DNA from: Epilithonimonas sp042695135
Lineage (GTDB): Bacteria > Bacteroidota > Bacteroidia > Flavobacteriales > Weeksellaceae
DNA: 64,000 bases
Assembly (NCBI RefSeq): GCF_042695135.1
Contig: NZ_CP170547.1
Span: forward strand, 3,534,001-3,598,000
Direction: 5' to 3'
The notes under the pieces are model-generated. The model was given only the letters and a program-made list of their open reading frames with translations, ran no database searches and had not been told where the DNA came from. A program made the translations under genes and the position numbers. Of the stretch, positions 43,402 through 52,184 are shown piece after piece. The stretch's first letter is position 1. Every line of letters begins with the position of its first letter.

Positions 43402-43929
43402 ATGGACAGATTTAGAAACTACGACATTGCTTTTGTAGGCTTAAAAGCTGGAAAGCACGATTTCAATTTTGAGATCAATCAGGAGTTCTTTGATTTATTT
43501 GAGACTGAACAGGAGTTTTTCAACCCAGAAATCAGTGTAAATGTTCTTTTGGACAAGCACACGACATTTTTGGAATTCATCTTCGAAGTTTCAGGAACCG
43601 TTCAATTGATTTGCGACATTAGCAATGATGAATTTTCCGAAAACATAGAAAATGATTTGAAAGTTCTTGTAAAATTTGGAGAAGAATACGATGACAGCAA
43701 CGAAGATGTGATTACCATCAACAGAAAAGACAGCGATTTCAACATTGCGAATCTTATCTACGAGACGGTGGTTTTATCAATACCGATGAAAAAAGTATCA
43801 CCTTCTGTAAAAGACAATGAAGAATATCAGAATCTTTTAGACAAATACAGTCCAAAAATAGTTGAAGAAGAAGAGGAACAAATCGACCCGAGATGGGAAG
43901 CTTTGAAGAAATTAAAAGACAACAATTAA
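43402..43929 (+). CDS. DUF177/YceD family protein
   Basis: The 175-residue protein starts MDRFRNYDIAFVGLKAGKHD, chosen because the longer frame begins inside the promoter. FDLFETEQEFFNPEISVNVL and FEVSGTVQLICDISNDEFSE are the conserved core with the single Cys. ISIPMKKVSPSVKD-like sequence and an EEEEEQIDPRWEALKKLKD tail are the usual YceD ending. In plants and bacteria the family is linked to 23S rRNA accumulation. As in most bacteria it precedes rpmF (44 bases), supporting a role in large-subunit assembly. No enzymatic motif is present. Confidence 0.92.
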   Translation: MDRFRNYDIAFVGLKAGKHDFNFEINQEFFDLFETEQEFFNPEISVNVLLDKHTTFLEFIFEVSGTVQLICDISNDEFSENIENDLKVLVKFGEEYDDSNEDVITINRKDSDFNIANLIYETVVLSIPMKKVSPSVKDNEEYQNLLDKYSPKIVEEEEEQIDPRWEALKKLKDNN

Positions 43930-43973
43930 GAAATAACAATATAATTCGTAAGAATTTTTAAAAAGTATTAACA

Positions 43974-44177
43974 ATGGCACATCCTAAAAGAAGACAGTCG
44001 TCTACAAGAAGAGATAAAAGAAGAACTCACTACAAAGCTGTAGTTCCTCAATTGGCTAAAGACGCAACGTCTGGCGAAATGCACTTATACCACAGAGCGC
44101 ACTGGCACGAAGGAAAACTTTATTACAGAGGAAAAGTTGTAGTAGAGAAAACTGTAGAAACTATAGAAGAAAACTAA
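43974..44177 (+). CDS. rpmF: Ribosomal protein L32
   Basis: The 67-residue protein opens MAHPKRRQSSTRRDKRRTHY, the conserved L32 start. KDATSGEMHLYHRAHWHEGK and a KVVVEKTVETIEEN tail follow. It is a large-subunit protein. The four zinc-binding cysteines of the C+ form are absent, so this is the zinc-independent C- form. It pairs with DUF177 upstream, and a terminator follows the stop. Confidence 0.97.
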   Translation: MAHPKRRQSSTRRDKRRTHYKAVVPQLAKDATSGEMHLYHRAHWHEGKLYYRGKVVVEKTVETIEEN

Positions 44178-44208
44178 GAATTATCTTTGATAATCTTATA
44201 CTTAGCAT

Positions 44209-44247
44209 AAAAAACCACTCGGATTTTATTAATTTGGGTGGTTTTTT
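44209..44247 (+). terminator. Terminator after rpmF
   Basis: AACCACTC pairs with GGGTGGTT (one wobble) around a 15-base loop, with T6 after it. The accB -7 element begins 3 bases beyond. Confidence 0.7.
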
Positions 44248-44249
44248 AT

Positions 44250-44257
44250 TATATTTG
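44250..44257 (+). promoter_or_regulatory. -7 element of accB
   Basis: TATATTTG lies 23 bases before the accB start at 44281, immediately after the rpmF terminator. Confidence 0.45.
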
Positions 44258-44280
44258 GCGTTCAAAACATTTAAAATTTT

Positions 44281-44757
44281 ATGGATATAAAAGACATTCA
44301 GAATCTTGTAAGATTTGTAGCAAAAGCAGGAGTTTCCGAAGTGAAATATAAAAATAAAGACTTCGAAATTTACATCAAAACACCACTTGGAGGCGAGCCT
44401 GTAAGCTATGTAACACCACAAGTTTCTTATCAGACTCCTTTTTCTGCACCGGCTGCAAATCCAGTTTCTGCTTCTAATGACACTTCTGAAGCAGCAAACG
44501 CTGCCGATGACAGCAAATATATTACCATCAAATCTCCAATGATCGGAACTTTCTATAGAAAACCATCTCCGGATAAAGAGGTTTTCGCAAATGTAGGCGA
44601 TTCTGTAACAGAAGGAAAGGTAGTTTGCGTAATCGAAGCAATGAAGCTTTTCAACCAGATAGAATCAGAAGTTAGCGGAAAAATTGTGAAAATTTTGGTA
44701 GAAGACGCTTCTCCTGTAGAATATGATCAGCCATTATTTTTAGTAGATCCTTCTTAA
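44281..44757 (+). CDS. accB: Biotin carboxyl carrier protein of acetyl-CoA carboxylase
   Basis: The protein has 158 residues. The N-terminal helical part MDIKDIQNLVRFVAKAGVSE is followed by a Ala/Pro-rich linker near 55-80 and the biotinyl domain (about 83-158). YITIKSPMIGTFYRKPSPDK starts that domain, and IEAMKLFNQIESEVSGK carries the biotin-attachment Lys122. The protein delivers carboxybiotin to the carboxyltransferase for malonyl-CoA synthesis. accC follows 83 bases later; accA is at 56.4 kb, and accD is not in the window. Confidence 0.96.
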   Translation: MDIKDIQNLVRFVAKAGVSEVKYKNKDFEIYIKTPLGGEPVSYVTPQVSYQTPFSAPAANPVSASNDTSEAANAADDSKYITIKSPMIGTFYRKPSPDKEVFANVGDSVTEGKVVCVIEAMKLFNQIESEVSGKIVKILVEDASPVEYDQPLFLVDPS

Positions 44758-44840
44758 TATAATTGATAGATGATGATTGATAAGTGATATTAAATACACT
44801 TTATCTTAATTCTTAATTCTTAACTTTTAATTATAAAAAG

Positions 44841-46199
44841 ATGTTCAAAAAAATATTGATCGCAAACCGCGGCGAGATCGCAATGCGAATTTTGCGTACG
44901 GCTAAGGAAATGGGAATCAAAACAGTGGCTGTTTATTCGACTGCTGACAAAGACAGCCTTCACGTGCGTTTTGCAGATGAAGCTGTTTGTATTGGTCCGC
45001 CAATGAGTAAAGACTCTTATCTTAAAATCCCAAATATCATCGCTGCTGCAGAGATCACCAATGCAGACGCCATCCATCCAGGTTACGGTTTCCTTTCTGA
45101 GAACGCCAACTTCTCTAGAATCTGTGCTAAGAACGACATCAAATTCATTGGAGCTACGCCGGAACAAATCGAAAAAATGGGAGACAAAGCTACGGCTAAA
45201 GCGACTATGAAAGCAGCTGGAATACCTTGTGTTCCAGGTTCTGAAGGTTTGATCGATTCTTATGAAGATGCTAAAAAAACAGCTAAAGAAACCGGTTATC
45301 CTGTAATGATAAAAGCTACTGCCGGTGGTGGTGGAAAAGGAATGAGAGCAGTTTGGAAAGAAGAAGACCTGAAAGAACATTGGGATTCTGCAATCCAGGA
45401 AGCCGTTGCAGCTTTTGGAAATGGCGGAATGTACATGGAAAAACTGATCGAAGAGCCAAGACATATCGAGATTCAGGTTGCCGGAGATCAATTTGGCAAA
45501 GCTTGCCACCTTTCCGAAAGAGACTGTTCTATCCAAAGAAGAAATCAAAAACTGATTGAGGAAACACCTTCTCCTTTTATGACAGATGACCTTCGAGAAA
45601 GAATGGGCGCTGCGGCTGTAAAAGCGGCAGAATATATTTCTTACGAAGGCGTTGGAACCATCGAGTTTTTGGTGGACAAACACAGGAATTTCTATTTCAT
45701 GGAAATGAATACGAGAATCCAGGTGGAACATCCGATTACGGAACAAGTTGTTGATTTTGACTTAATTCGTGAGCAGATTCTTTTGGCTGCAGGAACGCCA
45801 ATCAGCGGGAAAAATTATTATCCGAAAATGCATTCTATCGAGTGCAGAATCAATGCGGAAGATCCTTACGCAGATTTCCGTCCGTCTCCTGGGAAAATTA
45901 CAGAACTTAATATTCCTGGCGGACATGGTGTAAGAGTTGATACCCACGTTTATTCCGGTTATACAATTCCATCCAACTACGATTCTATGATTGCAAAATT
46001 GATTGTTACAGCTCAGACCAGAGATGAAGCGATTGCAAAAATGAGACGTGCTTTGGAAGAATTTTATATCGAAGGTGTGAAAACTACGATTCCTTTCCAC
46101 AGACAATTATTACAAAACGAGGATTTCCTTGCAGGAAATTACACAACCAAGTTTATGGAAGATTTTGTGATGGACAGAAGTTTTGATAACCATATCTAA
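44841..46199 (+). CDS. accC: Biotin carboxylase subunit of acetyl-CoA carboxylase
   Basis: The protein has 452 residues and an ATP-grasp fold. MFKKILIANRGEIAMRILRT is the standard start. HPGYGFLSENANFSRIC is near 73, and MIKATAGGGGKGMRAVWKEE near 156 holds the ATP-binding glycine loop. MEKLIEEPRHIEIQVAGDQ is near 196, and FMEMNTRIQVEHPITEQVVD near 287 has the catalytic residues. It carboxylates biotin on AccB using bicarbonate and ATP, the first step of fatty acid synthesis. Length is normal, and it is in an operon with accB. Confidence 0.97.
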   Translation: MFKKILIANRGEIAMRILRTAKEMGIKTVAVYSTADKDSLHVRFADEAVCIGPPMSKDSYLKIPNIIAAAEITNADAIHPGYGFLSENANFSRICAKNDIKFIGATPEQIEKMGDKATAKATMKAAGIPCVPGSEGLIDSYEDAKKTAKETGYPVMIKATAGGGGKGMRAVWKEEDLKEHWDSAIQEAVAAFGNGGMYMEKLIEEPRHIEIQVAGDQFGKACHLSERDCSIQRRNQKLIEETPSPFMTDDLRERMGAAAVKAAEYISYEGVGTIEFLVDKHRNFYFMEMNTRIQVEHPITEQVVDFDLIREQILLAAGTPISGKNYYPKMHSIECRINAEDPYADFRPSPGKITELNIPGGHGVRVDTHVYSGYTIPSNYDSMIAKLIVTAQTRDEAIAKMRRALEEFYIEGVKTTIPFHRQLLQNEDFLAGNYTTKFMEDFVMDRSFDNHI

Positions 46200-46282
46200 G
46201 AAAGATATCATTAATAAATATATAATGTGCCTGACTTTAAAAGTTAGGCATTTTTATTAGCTCTCATTGCAATCAAATTTAT

Positions 46283-46290
46283 TATTTTTG
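46283..46290 (+). promoter_or_regulatory. -7 element of rocD
   Basis: TATTTTTG lies 16 bases before the rocD ATG at 46307. Confidence 0.45.
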
Positions 46291-46306
46291 TTAAAAATAA
46301 AACTTT

Positions 46307-47557
46307 ATGTCAACAGCAGTTCAGGAAAAGAATTCTCAATATTTTATCGACCTCGAAAATCAATATGGCGCACACAATTACCATCCGCTTCCTGTGGTTT
46401 TGGACAAAGGTGAAGGCGTTTTTGTCTGGGATGTTGAAGGTGAAAAATATTACGATTTTCTTTCCGCTTATTCTGCTGTCAATCAAGGACATTCTCATCC
46501 AAAAATTGTAGAAGCATTAGTAAATCAAGCTAAAAAATTGGCTTTGACTTCAAGAGCATTTTACAATTCCAATTTGGGCGAATACGAAAAAAAGATTACA
46601 ACACTTTTCGGGTTTGATAAAGTTCTTCCAATGAATTCCGGAGCAGAAGCTGTGGAAACGGCTGTAAAATTAGCCAGAAAATGGAGCTATGAAGTCAAAG
46701 GAATTGCCGAAAACGCAGCCAAAATAATCGTTTGCGAAAACAACTTCCACGGAAGAACGACAACAATCGTTTCTTTCTCAAATGATCCGGATGCAAATCA
46801 AAATTATGGGCCATTCACGCCAGGATTTATCAAAATTCCTTATAACGATTTAAATGCTTTGGAGGAAATTCTGAAAAATGATGCTGAGAATATTGCAGCA
46901 TTTTTGGTTGAGCCAATCCAAGGTGAAGCCGGTGTTTACGTTCCAGACGAAAATTATTTAAAAAACGCTTCTGAACTTTGTAAAAAATACAATGTCCTTT
47001 TCATTGCCGATGAAGTGCAAACAGGAGTGGCAAGAACCGGAAGATTGATTGCCTGTCATCACGAAGATGTCCAGCCGGATATTTTGATTTTAGGAAAAGC
47101 ACTTTCCGGAGGGATGTATCCTGTGTCCGCTGTTTTGGCGAATGACGAAATCATGAATGTCATCAAACCAGGACAACACGGTTCTACTTTTGGTGGAAAC
47201 CCGATTGCGTGCGCTGTTGCCATTGCGGCTCTGGATGTTGTTGCCGATGAAAACTTGTCGGAAAGATCCGAAGAATTAGGAAAACTGTTTCGTTCTGAAA
47301 TCGAAAAGCTGATTGAGAAAACAGATCTCATCACGAAAGTCAGAGGCAAAGGTTTGCTAAACGCCATTCTAATCAATGATTCTCCTGATAGTAAAACAGC
47401 TTGGAATCTCTGTTTAAAGCTGAAAGAAAATGGACTTCTTGCAAAACCAACACACGGCAATATCATCAGACTGGCACCACCTTTGGTGATTACAGAAAAC
47501 CAACTCTTGGATTGTGTGAAAATTATTGAGAAGACAGTTTTAGAATTTGAAAAATAA
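46307..47557 (+). CDS. rocD: Ornithine--oxo-acid transaminase
   Basis: This 416-residue PLP-dependent class III aminotransferase converts ornithine and 2-oxoglutarate to glutamate semialdehyde and glutamate. The start has GAHNYHPLPVVLDKGEGVFV. NSGAEAVETAVKLARKWSYE near 104 is the PLP-phosphate region, NNFHGRTTTIVSFSNDP is near 145, and LFIADEVQTGVARTGR near 228 has the cofactor Asp. ILGKALSGGMYPVSAVLAND contains the Schiff-base Lys264. Length and motifs are those of RocD and not ArgD. A glycosyltransferase gene starts 2 bases after the stop. Confidence 0.95.
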   Translation: MSTAVQEKNSQYFIDLENQYGAHNYHPLPVVLDKGEGVFVWDVEGEKYYDFLSAYSAVNQGHSHPKIVEALVNQAKKLALTSRAFYNSNLGEYEKKITTLFGFDKVLPMNSGAEAVETAVKLARKWSYEVKGIAENAAKIIVCENNFHGRTTTIVSFSNDPDANQNYGPFTPGFIKIPYNDLNALEEILKNDAENIAAFLVEPIQGEAGVYVPDENYLKNASELCKKYNVLFIADEVQTGVARTGRLIACHHEDVQPDILILGKALSGGMYPVSAVLANDEIMNVIKPGQHGSTFGGNPIACAVAIAALDVVADENLSERSEELGKLFRSEIEKLIEKTDLITKVRGKGLLNAILINDSPDSKTAWNLCLKLKENGLLAKPTHGNIIRLAPPLVITENQLLDCVKIIEKTVLEFEK

Positions 47558-47558
47558 A

Positions 47559-48323
47559 ATGCAGGAACTGAAAGAAAAAGTAAGCGGACTAATAATAACT
47601 TTTAATGAAGAGAAAAACATTCGGGAAGTGCTCGGGTGTTTTGATTTCTGCGATGAAGTTGTTGTTATAGATTCTTTCAGTACAGATAAAACTTTAGAAA
47701 TTGCAGGTACATTTCCGAAAGTAAAAATTATTCAGAATAAGTTTGAAGATTTTACAAAACAAAGGAATCTTGCTCTGGATGCTGCAAAAAATGATTGGGT
47801 ACTATTTTTGGATGGTGATGAAAGAATCACACCTCAATTGCGTGACGAAATAATTAATGAACTTAATACGTCTGATAAAAAAGATGCTTATTATTTTTAC
47901 AGAAAATTCTTTTTTGCGGGAACACCAATTAATTATTCTGGGACACAGACTGATAAAAATTTCAGACTTTTCCGAAAATCAAAAGCAAGATATATTGCAG
48001 AAAAAAAAGTACACGAAACGCTGAATGTCAATGGAGAAATTGGAGAACTTAAAAATAAACTTCTTCATTTTTCTGTTTCTGATGAAGATTCATACCGCAG
48101 GAAAATGATCCATTATGGAGATTTGAAAGGACAGGAACTGGCACAAAAAGGAAAAAAATATAATATTCTGGTCCAATACTCAAAAACAGGATTTAGATTT
48201 TTTAAAGGCTACGTTTTGAGATTGGGATTTTTGGATGGTAAATTTGGTTTTATTTTAAATAAATTGCAGGCTCTAAGCGTTTGGGAAACTTACGCAAGCC
48301 TAAAGAGAGAAAATAGAAAATGA
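47559..48323 (+). CDS. Family 2 glycosyltransferase, WaaE/KdtX-like
   Basis: Start taken at ATG 47559 (MQELKEKVSGLIITFNEEKN), just after the rocD stop; this gives 254 residues. FCDEVVVIDSFSTDKTLEIA near 29 and FTKQRNLALDAAKNDWVLFL near 65 precede the metal-binding DGDERITPQLRDEI. QTDKNFRLFRKSKARYIAEK near 133 is typical of the WaaE/KdtX group that adds glucose or heptose to the LPS core. It overlaps the next gene by ATGA. It begins the plus-strand part of the surface-glycan cluster and may be co-transcribed from rocD. Confidence 0.92.
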   Translation: MQELKEKVSGLIITFNEEKNIREVLGCFDFCDEVVVIDSFSTDKTLEIAGTFPKVKIIQNKFEDFTKQRNLALDAAKNDWVLFLDGDERITPQLRDEIINELNTSDKKDAYYFYRKFFFAGTPINYSGTQTDKNFRLFRKSKARYIAEKKVHETLNVNGEIGELKNKLLHFSVSDEDSYRRKMIHYGDLKGQELAQKGKKYNILVQYSKTGFRFFKGYVLRLGFLDGKFGFILNKLQALSVWETYASLKRENRK

Positions 48324-49285
48324 AAATTTGTTTAATTAGCTTTGATCATTGGCAATATGATGCTCATATTGTAGATGCTTTACAAAAAAAAGGGATTGAT
48401 GCTTATCATATAAACATTGGTAAGTATCAACATTCCAGCAGATTATCACGCTTTCAAAATACTTTGTCAAAAATTTTCCTGGGCAAAAATCCTAAATTAG
48501 AACTTCGTCAAAAATTTATTCTAAATCAATTAAAAGAAAAAGGATTTCAGGATCAGATTTTGGTAATCAATCCTGAATTAATTGACAGGGAATATCATTT
48601 AAAAATCAAAAGATTTACGAAAAGGTATATCGCCTATCTCTATGACAGTTTGGCAAGACATCCCATAGATCATCTTATAGATGGTGTTTTTGATGACATC
48701 TATTCATTTGATAAAGATGATATCAAGAACTATAATTTTAAGGAAGTCAACAATTACATCTATCTGGATCACGAAGATCAAGAATTGCAGAATCCTGCAT
48801 TTGATGTCTGTTATTTAGCATCTTTTGATAAAAGAATTACTACAATGAACAGGATTGCTTCGGCATTGGACAGATTACAAAAGAGCTATCAGTTCATCGT
48901 TGTAGGAAAAAAAACATGGATCAAAAAGCTAACTAAATTTACGGAGGACAAATCCTCCATACAATATCAGATAAAAAGAATAGATCATCAGGACATACCG
49001 CATTATTACCGCAATTCCAAGGTTATTTTGGATCTTGTAAGAGATAATCAGTCTGGATTAAGTTTTAGGATTTTTGAGGCGATGGCTTTGGAAAAAAAGC
49101 TAATTACCGATAATGAAAAAATAAGGGATTATGATTTCTATAACGCAAATAACATTTGGGTTTTGAATGATGATTGTAATAATCTTAAAAAAGACTTTTT
49201 TGAAACATCTTATCAAAAAATACCGAAAGAGATCTATAATAAGTATACGCTGGATAGCTGGGTGAATACCGTATTCAGGCTATAA
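48320..49285 (+). CDS. Putative glycosyltransferase (GT-B like), surface-glycan cluster
   Basis: The protein has 321 residues. The N-terminus MKICLISFDHWQYDAHIVDA and a central region (DRLQKSYQFIVVGKKTWIKK) suggest two Rossmann-like halves. VILDLVRDNQSGLSFRIFEAMALEKKLITD near 232-262 is a GT-B-type donor-binding stretch (SFRIFEAMA), as in CgeB-like and other LPS glycosyltransferases. There is no signal peptide. It is coupled to the preceding GT2 by ATGA and converges on the next gene with a 6-base overlap of 3' ends. The donor and linkage are unknown. Confidence 0.8.
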   Translation: MKICLISFDHWQYDAHIVDALQKKGIDAYHINIGKYQHSSRLSRFQNTLSKIFLGKNPKLELRQKFILNQLKEKGFQDQILVINPELIDREYHLKIKRFTKRYIAYLYDSLARHPIDHLIDGVFDDIYSFDKDDIKNYNFKEVNNYIYLDHEDQELQNPAFDVCYLASFDKRITTMNRIASALDRLQKSYQFIVVGKKTWIKKLTKFTEDKSSIQYQIKRIDHQDIPHYYRNSKVILDLVRDNQSGLSFRIFEAMALEKKLITDNEKIRDYDFYNANNIWVLNDDCNNLKKDFFETSYQKIPKEIYNKYTLDSWVNTVFRL

Positions 49286-50194
49286 ATTATAAAATTTTTC
49301 AAACAGCATTTCAAAATGCTCCTGGAAATAAAAGTCGGCAGCATTTTCACCAATTGGATGAACAACAGGGAAATCTGAGTAAGCTTCTAACAATCTCGGA
49401 ACTTTCAGGATCTCGGCTAATGCAAAACCAAAGGATTGATTTCCTAAATAAAATCTGGAAGCCTTTATAATCTGTGCAAGCTCAAGAAAATCCTTTACCT
49501 CATAGTATTCCAAATTCGGAATATCTTTTTTCAAATCCTCATATTCATCGGGTAAACCAACAAATAACAAATCATCATACTTTCTCAAAAAAGAATAATC
49601 AACAAAAGAATTTCTTACTCTGAAACTTCTAATAATGATAACTTTATCTTTAATAATAGGGTGAGGTTCTACCGATAGACTTGGTAAAGAAAAATCCGGG
49701 AAAACGCCTGTTAGATGAGAATACCATCTTACGGTTATAAAATTCAAGTCAAAGGGAAATTCCCGAAACAGATCCAAATTTATGTGAATCTTCTGATTAT
49801 TGAACTTCTCGACTCTATTCAGGTAATCTACACTTGTCAATAACGGATGTAGTTTAGCATATAGTTTATCATTGATATATACAGATCCGGCAATATGTTT
49901 ATAAGCTTTTTGAGTAATTTGCTGATTACAGTTTATATATAAGTTGCAGGTATGCGTTTCACTTATTTTCTTAATAACAGGCAAGGCATATATAATATCT
50001 CCAATATGACCAGAATGCATAAAATTAATCTCCTTCTCTTCAGATAAATAAGTCTGGATAGATGACAATTTTTCAATAAAATCATTTGTCAGTTTTTTAC
50101 GTTTATCCAGATGGCTCTTCAGTTCTTTAGCCTCAAGATACTTTTTTTTATCAGTATATTTATAGAAGTATTTTTTTAGGAACAGAGGATTCAT
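49280..50194 (-). CDS. Heptosyltransferase-like (GT9-like) protein
   Basis: The protein has 304 residues. NFMHSGHIGDIIYALPVIKK near 58-77 is the GT9-type opening (GDIIxALPxxK). RFYLGNQSFGFALAEILKVPRLLEAY near 248-273 corresponds to the C-terminal ADP-heptose-binding region (xGNQSxxxALAEAL). Sequences between are variable. Such proteins use ADP-heptose or a similar donor in LPS core or glycan assembly. It is a single minus-strand gene, convergent with the gene before it and divergent from the next. Confidence 0.8.
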   Translation of the reverse strand: MNPLFLKKYFYKYTDKKKYLEAKELKSHLDKRKKLTNDFIEKLSSIQTYLSEEKEINFMHSGHIGDIIYALPVIKKISETHTCNLYINCNQQITQKAYKHIAGSVYINDKLYAKLHPLLTSVDYLNRVEKFNNQKIHINLDLFREFPFDLNFITVRWYSHLTGVFPDFSLPSLSVEPHPIIKDKVIIIRSFRVRNSFVDYSFLRKYDDLLFVGLPDEYEDLKKDIPNLEYYEVKDFLELAQIIKASRFYLGNQSFGFALAEILKVPRLLEAYSDFPVVHPIGENAADFYFQEHFEMLFEKFYNL

Positions 50195-50204
50195 ATTATT
50201 TAAT

Positions 50205-50212
50205 TAATTTTG
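50205..50212 (+). promoter_or_regulatory. -7 element of the GT4 gene
   Basis: TAATTTTG lies 38 bases before the ATG at 50251, within the divergent region shared with the GT9-like gene. Confidence 0.4.
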
Positions 50213-50225
50213 CCTTTACAAACAA

Positions 50226-50233
50226 CAAAGATA
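50226..50233 (-). promoter_or_regulatory. -7 element of the GT9-like gene
   Basis: TATCTTTG is read on the minus strand, 31 bases before the start at 50194. It overlaps the region of the divergent GT4 promoter. Confidence 0.4.
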
Positions 50234-50250
50234 GTTTTAAAAAAGATTTG

Positions 50251-51552
50251 ATGGGTGAGACTGATGTAAATTACGGGATAAATATTTTAGGATTTATAAA
50301 TAAACAATTTGGATTAGGCGAAGGTGCAAGGGCCAATATAAGAGCTCTAAAAACAACCGACGTTCCTTTTGTAATCAATGATTTTAATGCAGACATATCA
50401 AAATATATAACGGACAGCAAAGAGAACTCAGAAGAAATATCTACTAGAAATCCTTATAATGTCAATCTGATTCAGATTAATATCGATAAGCTTTTCAGCC
50501 TTATGGATAACTCTGATAAAAGTTATTTTTCCGGAAAATACAATATTGCTTTTTGGGCCTGGGAACTGGAAAATTTTCCTGAAGAATCAAAAGTTTTTTT
50601 TAGTTTGTTTAATGAAATCTGGGTTCCGAGTAATTTTTGCGCTGAAGCCATTTCTAAAATTTCACCAATTCCCGTTATCAAAATAATGCATTCTATAGAG
50701 ATTGAAAATATATCTTACGGAAGAAAAGATTTTGATCTGCCAGAGGATAAGTTCATTTTCATGACCATGTTCGACTATTACAGTTCGATCAAAAGAAAAA
50801 ATCCTATTGCAACAATTGATGCTTATGAAAAGTCCTTTGGAAAGAATAATCCAGATGTTTTGTTGCTAATAAAAACCTCTATCAGCAAAGAGTTTCCCAA
50901 TGATAAAAAACTTCTGACAGACAGAATTGGAGATAATAAAAGCATCATCGTTATTGAAGAAATATTAGAACGTGATAAGCTATATGGTTTAATGAACTGC
51001 TGTGACTGTTTTGTATCATTACATCGTTCAGAAGGATTTGGGTTGACAATGGCAGAAGCTATGTATCTGGGGAAACCAGTGATTGCAACTGCATATTCTG
51101 CCAACAACGAATTTATGAATATCAATAATTCTTTTCCTGTGAAATATAAACTGGTGAAAACCGGAGATCAGTATTACTTCAGTACGGAAAAAGATATCTG
51201 GGCAGATGCTGATATCCAGCATGCAGCAGAGCAAATGTCCTTAGTTTACAACAAAGAAGAAATTGCTGCTCATATTGCTTTGCAAGGCCAAAATGATGTT
51301 AAAAAATTTCTGTCCCCGGAACTAATGGGAGAGAAAATAAAGCAGAGATTAGATCTAATCAACAAAGAAATCATCCCAAATCTAACGACTAAAAGCTCCA
51401 ACGAAGAATCTCTTTTAAAATTTGAGATCAAATTACTAAACGAAAAGTTGAATAAGGTAAGAAGCTTAAAACCAGTTCAATGGAAATTAAAATTCAAAAA
51501 TTTTCAAAATAAGTTAACCGGTAAAAGCAGGAAATACTTTTGGGAAGATTAA
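50251..51552 (+). CDS. Family 4 glycosyltransferase
   Basis: The start is ATG 50251 (a TTG codon precedes it), giving 433 residues. INILGFINKQFGLGEGARAN near 8-27 has the GEGAR loop of GT4 enzymes. AFWAWELENFPEESKVFF and EIWVPSNFCAEAISKIS near 95-130 mark the acceptor half. FVSLHRSEGFGLTMAEAMYLGKPVIATAYS near 255-284 is the donor-binding E-x7-E motif. The C-terminal 60 residues form a Lys/Glu-rich coil (EIKLLNEKLNKVRS) and may bind a partner or the membrane. Its stop overlaps that of the convergent GT2 gene by 4 bases. Confidence 0.92.
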   Translation: MGETDVNYGINILGFINKQFGLGEGARANIRALKTTDVPFVINDFNADISKYITDSKENSEEISTRNPYNVNLIQINIDKLFSLMDNSDKSYFSGKYNIAFWAWELENFPEESKVFFSLFNEIWVPSNFCAEAISKISPIPVIKIMHSIEIENISYGRKDFDLPEDKFIFMTMFDYYSSIKRKNPIATIDAYEKSFGKNNPDVLLLIKTSISKEFPNDKKLLTDRIGDNKSIIVIEEILERDKLYGLMNCCDCFVSLHRSEGFGLTMAEAMYLGKPVIATAYSANNEFMNINNSFPVKYKLVKTGDQYYFSTEKDIWADADIQHAAEQMSLVYNKEEIAAHIALQGQNDVKKFLSPELMGEKIKQRLDLINKEIIPNLTTKSSNEESLLKFEIKLLNEKLNKVRSLKPVQWKLKFKNFQNKLTGKSRKYFWED

Positions 51553-52184
51553 TCTAACGTTTCGTAGAAATCGTTTTGTTTTTTCTGTTTATCAAAGCTT
51601 TTCTGATGAATCAGACAACGATCATAGTCTTGCGGCATATCTCTGAATTTTTTATAACCATAAAAAAATTCGTGGACTTTATTTTTCCAGAATATTTTTT
51701 TGTTATTCTTTATAATCCTTGGCTGATAGTCGGGAAAATTGATGTAGCCTTCCTCATTTATCCTCCAATTCATTTTCTGGATATACTCTTCTGTGATGCC
51801 TTCTACAATATTAATTCTGGGCACAAAAAAACATTCTATTTTCCTTTCTTTAAAGAGATATCGTTTAAGAGTTTTGATAAGATTATCAGCGGGATATTCA
51901 TCTGCATCTATTTGGAAAAGATATTTTTTTGTAGATTCTTTAATGAGATTATTTTTAAAAGTGGCAAAATCTCCGTTCAAAGAGGATTTGATCCTTTTAA
52001 TTTTTTTTCCGTAAGATTCTAAGATCGCTGTAACTTCGAAATTCTCGTTTGTAATATCTTGTAAAACGATGATTTCATCATTCCTGTCAATCAGCGGAAT
52101 TAATGTATCCAAAAGTTTTTTAATTTCTTTCGTCTCGTTGTTTACGGTAATTCCGTATGATATACTTATTAGGAAATTAAACAT
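51549..52184 (-). CDS. Family 2 glycosyltransferase
   Basis: The 211-residue protein has FLISISYGITVNNETKEIKK at its start, DRNDEIIVLQDITNENFEVT near 33, KNNLIKESTKKYLFQIDADEYP near 82 with the DxDE metal motif, and YQPRIIKNNKKIFWKNKVHE near 155 as the acceptor loop. It resembles short glycosyltransferases of the WaaE type. The start overlaps the stop of the upstream gene by 8 bases, so the two are translated together in a minus-strand unit. Donor and acceptor are not predictable. Confidence 0.87.
   Translation of the reverse strand: MFNFLISISYGITVNNETKEIKKLLDTLIPLIDRNDEIIVLQDITNENFEVTAILESYGKKIKRIKSSLNGDFATFKNNLIKESTKKYLFQIDADEYPADNLIKTLKRYLFKERKIECFFVPRINIVEGITEEYIQKMNWRINEEGYINFPDYQPRIIKNNKKIFWKNKVHEFFYGYKKFRDMPQDYDRCLIHQKSFDKQKKQNDFYETLD

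Noticed and set aside
44820..45746. Long minus-strand frame opposite accC (308 codons).
   Set aside because: The composition is a mirror of the AccC codons (many Phe, Ser, Cys, Arg), and accC itself is fully conserved. This is a shadow frame.
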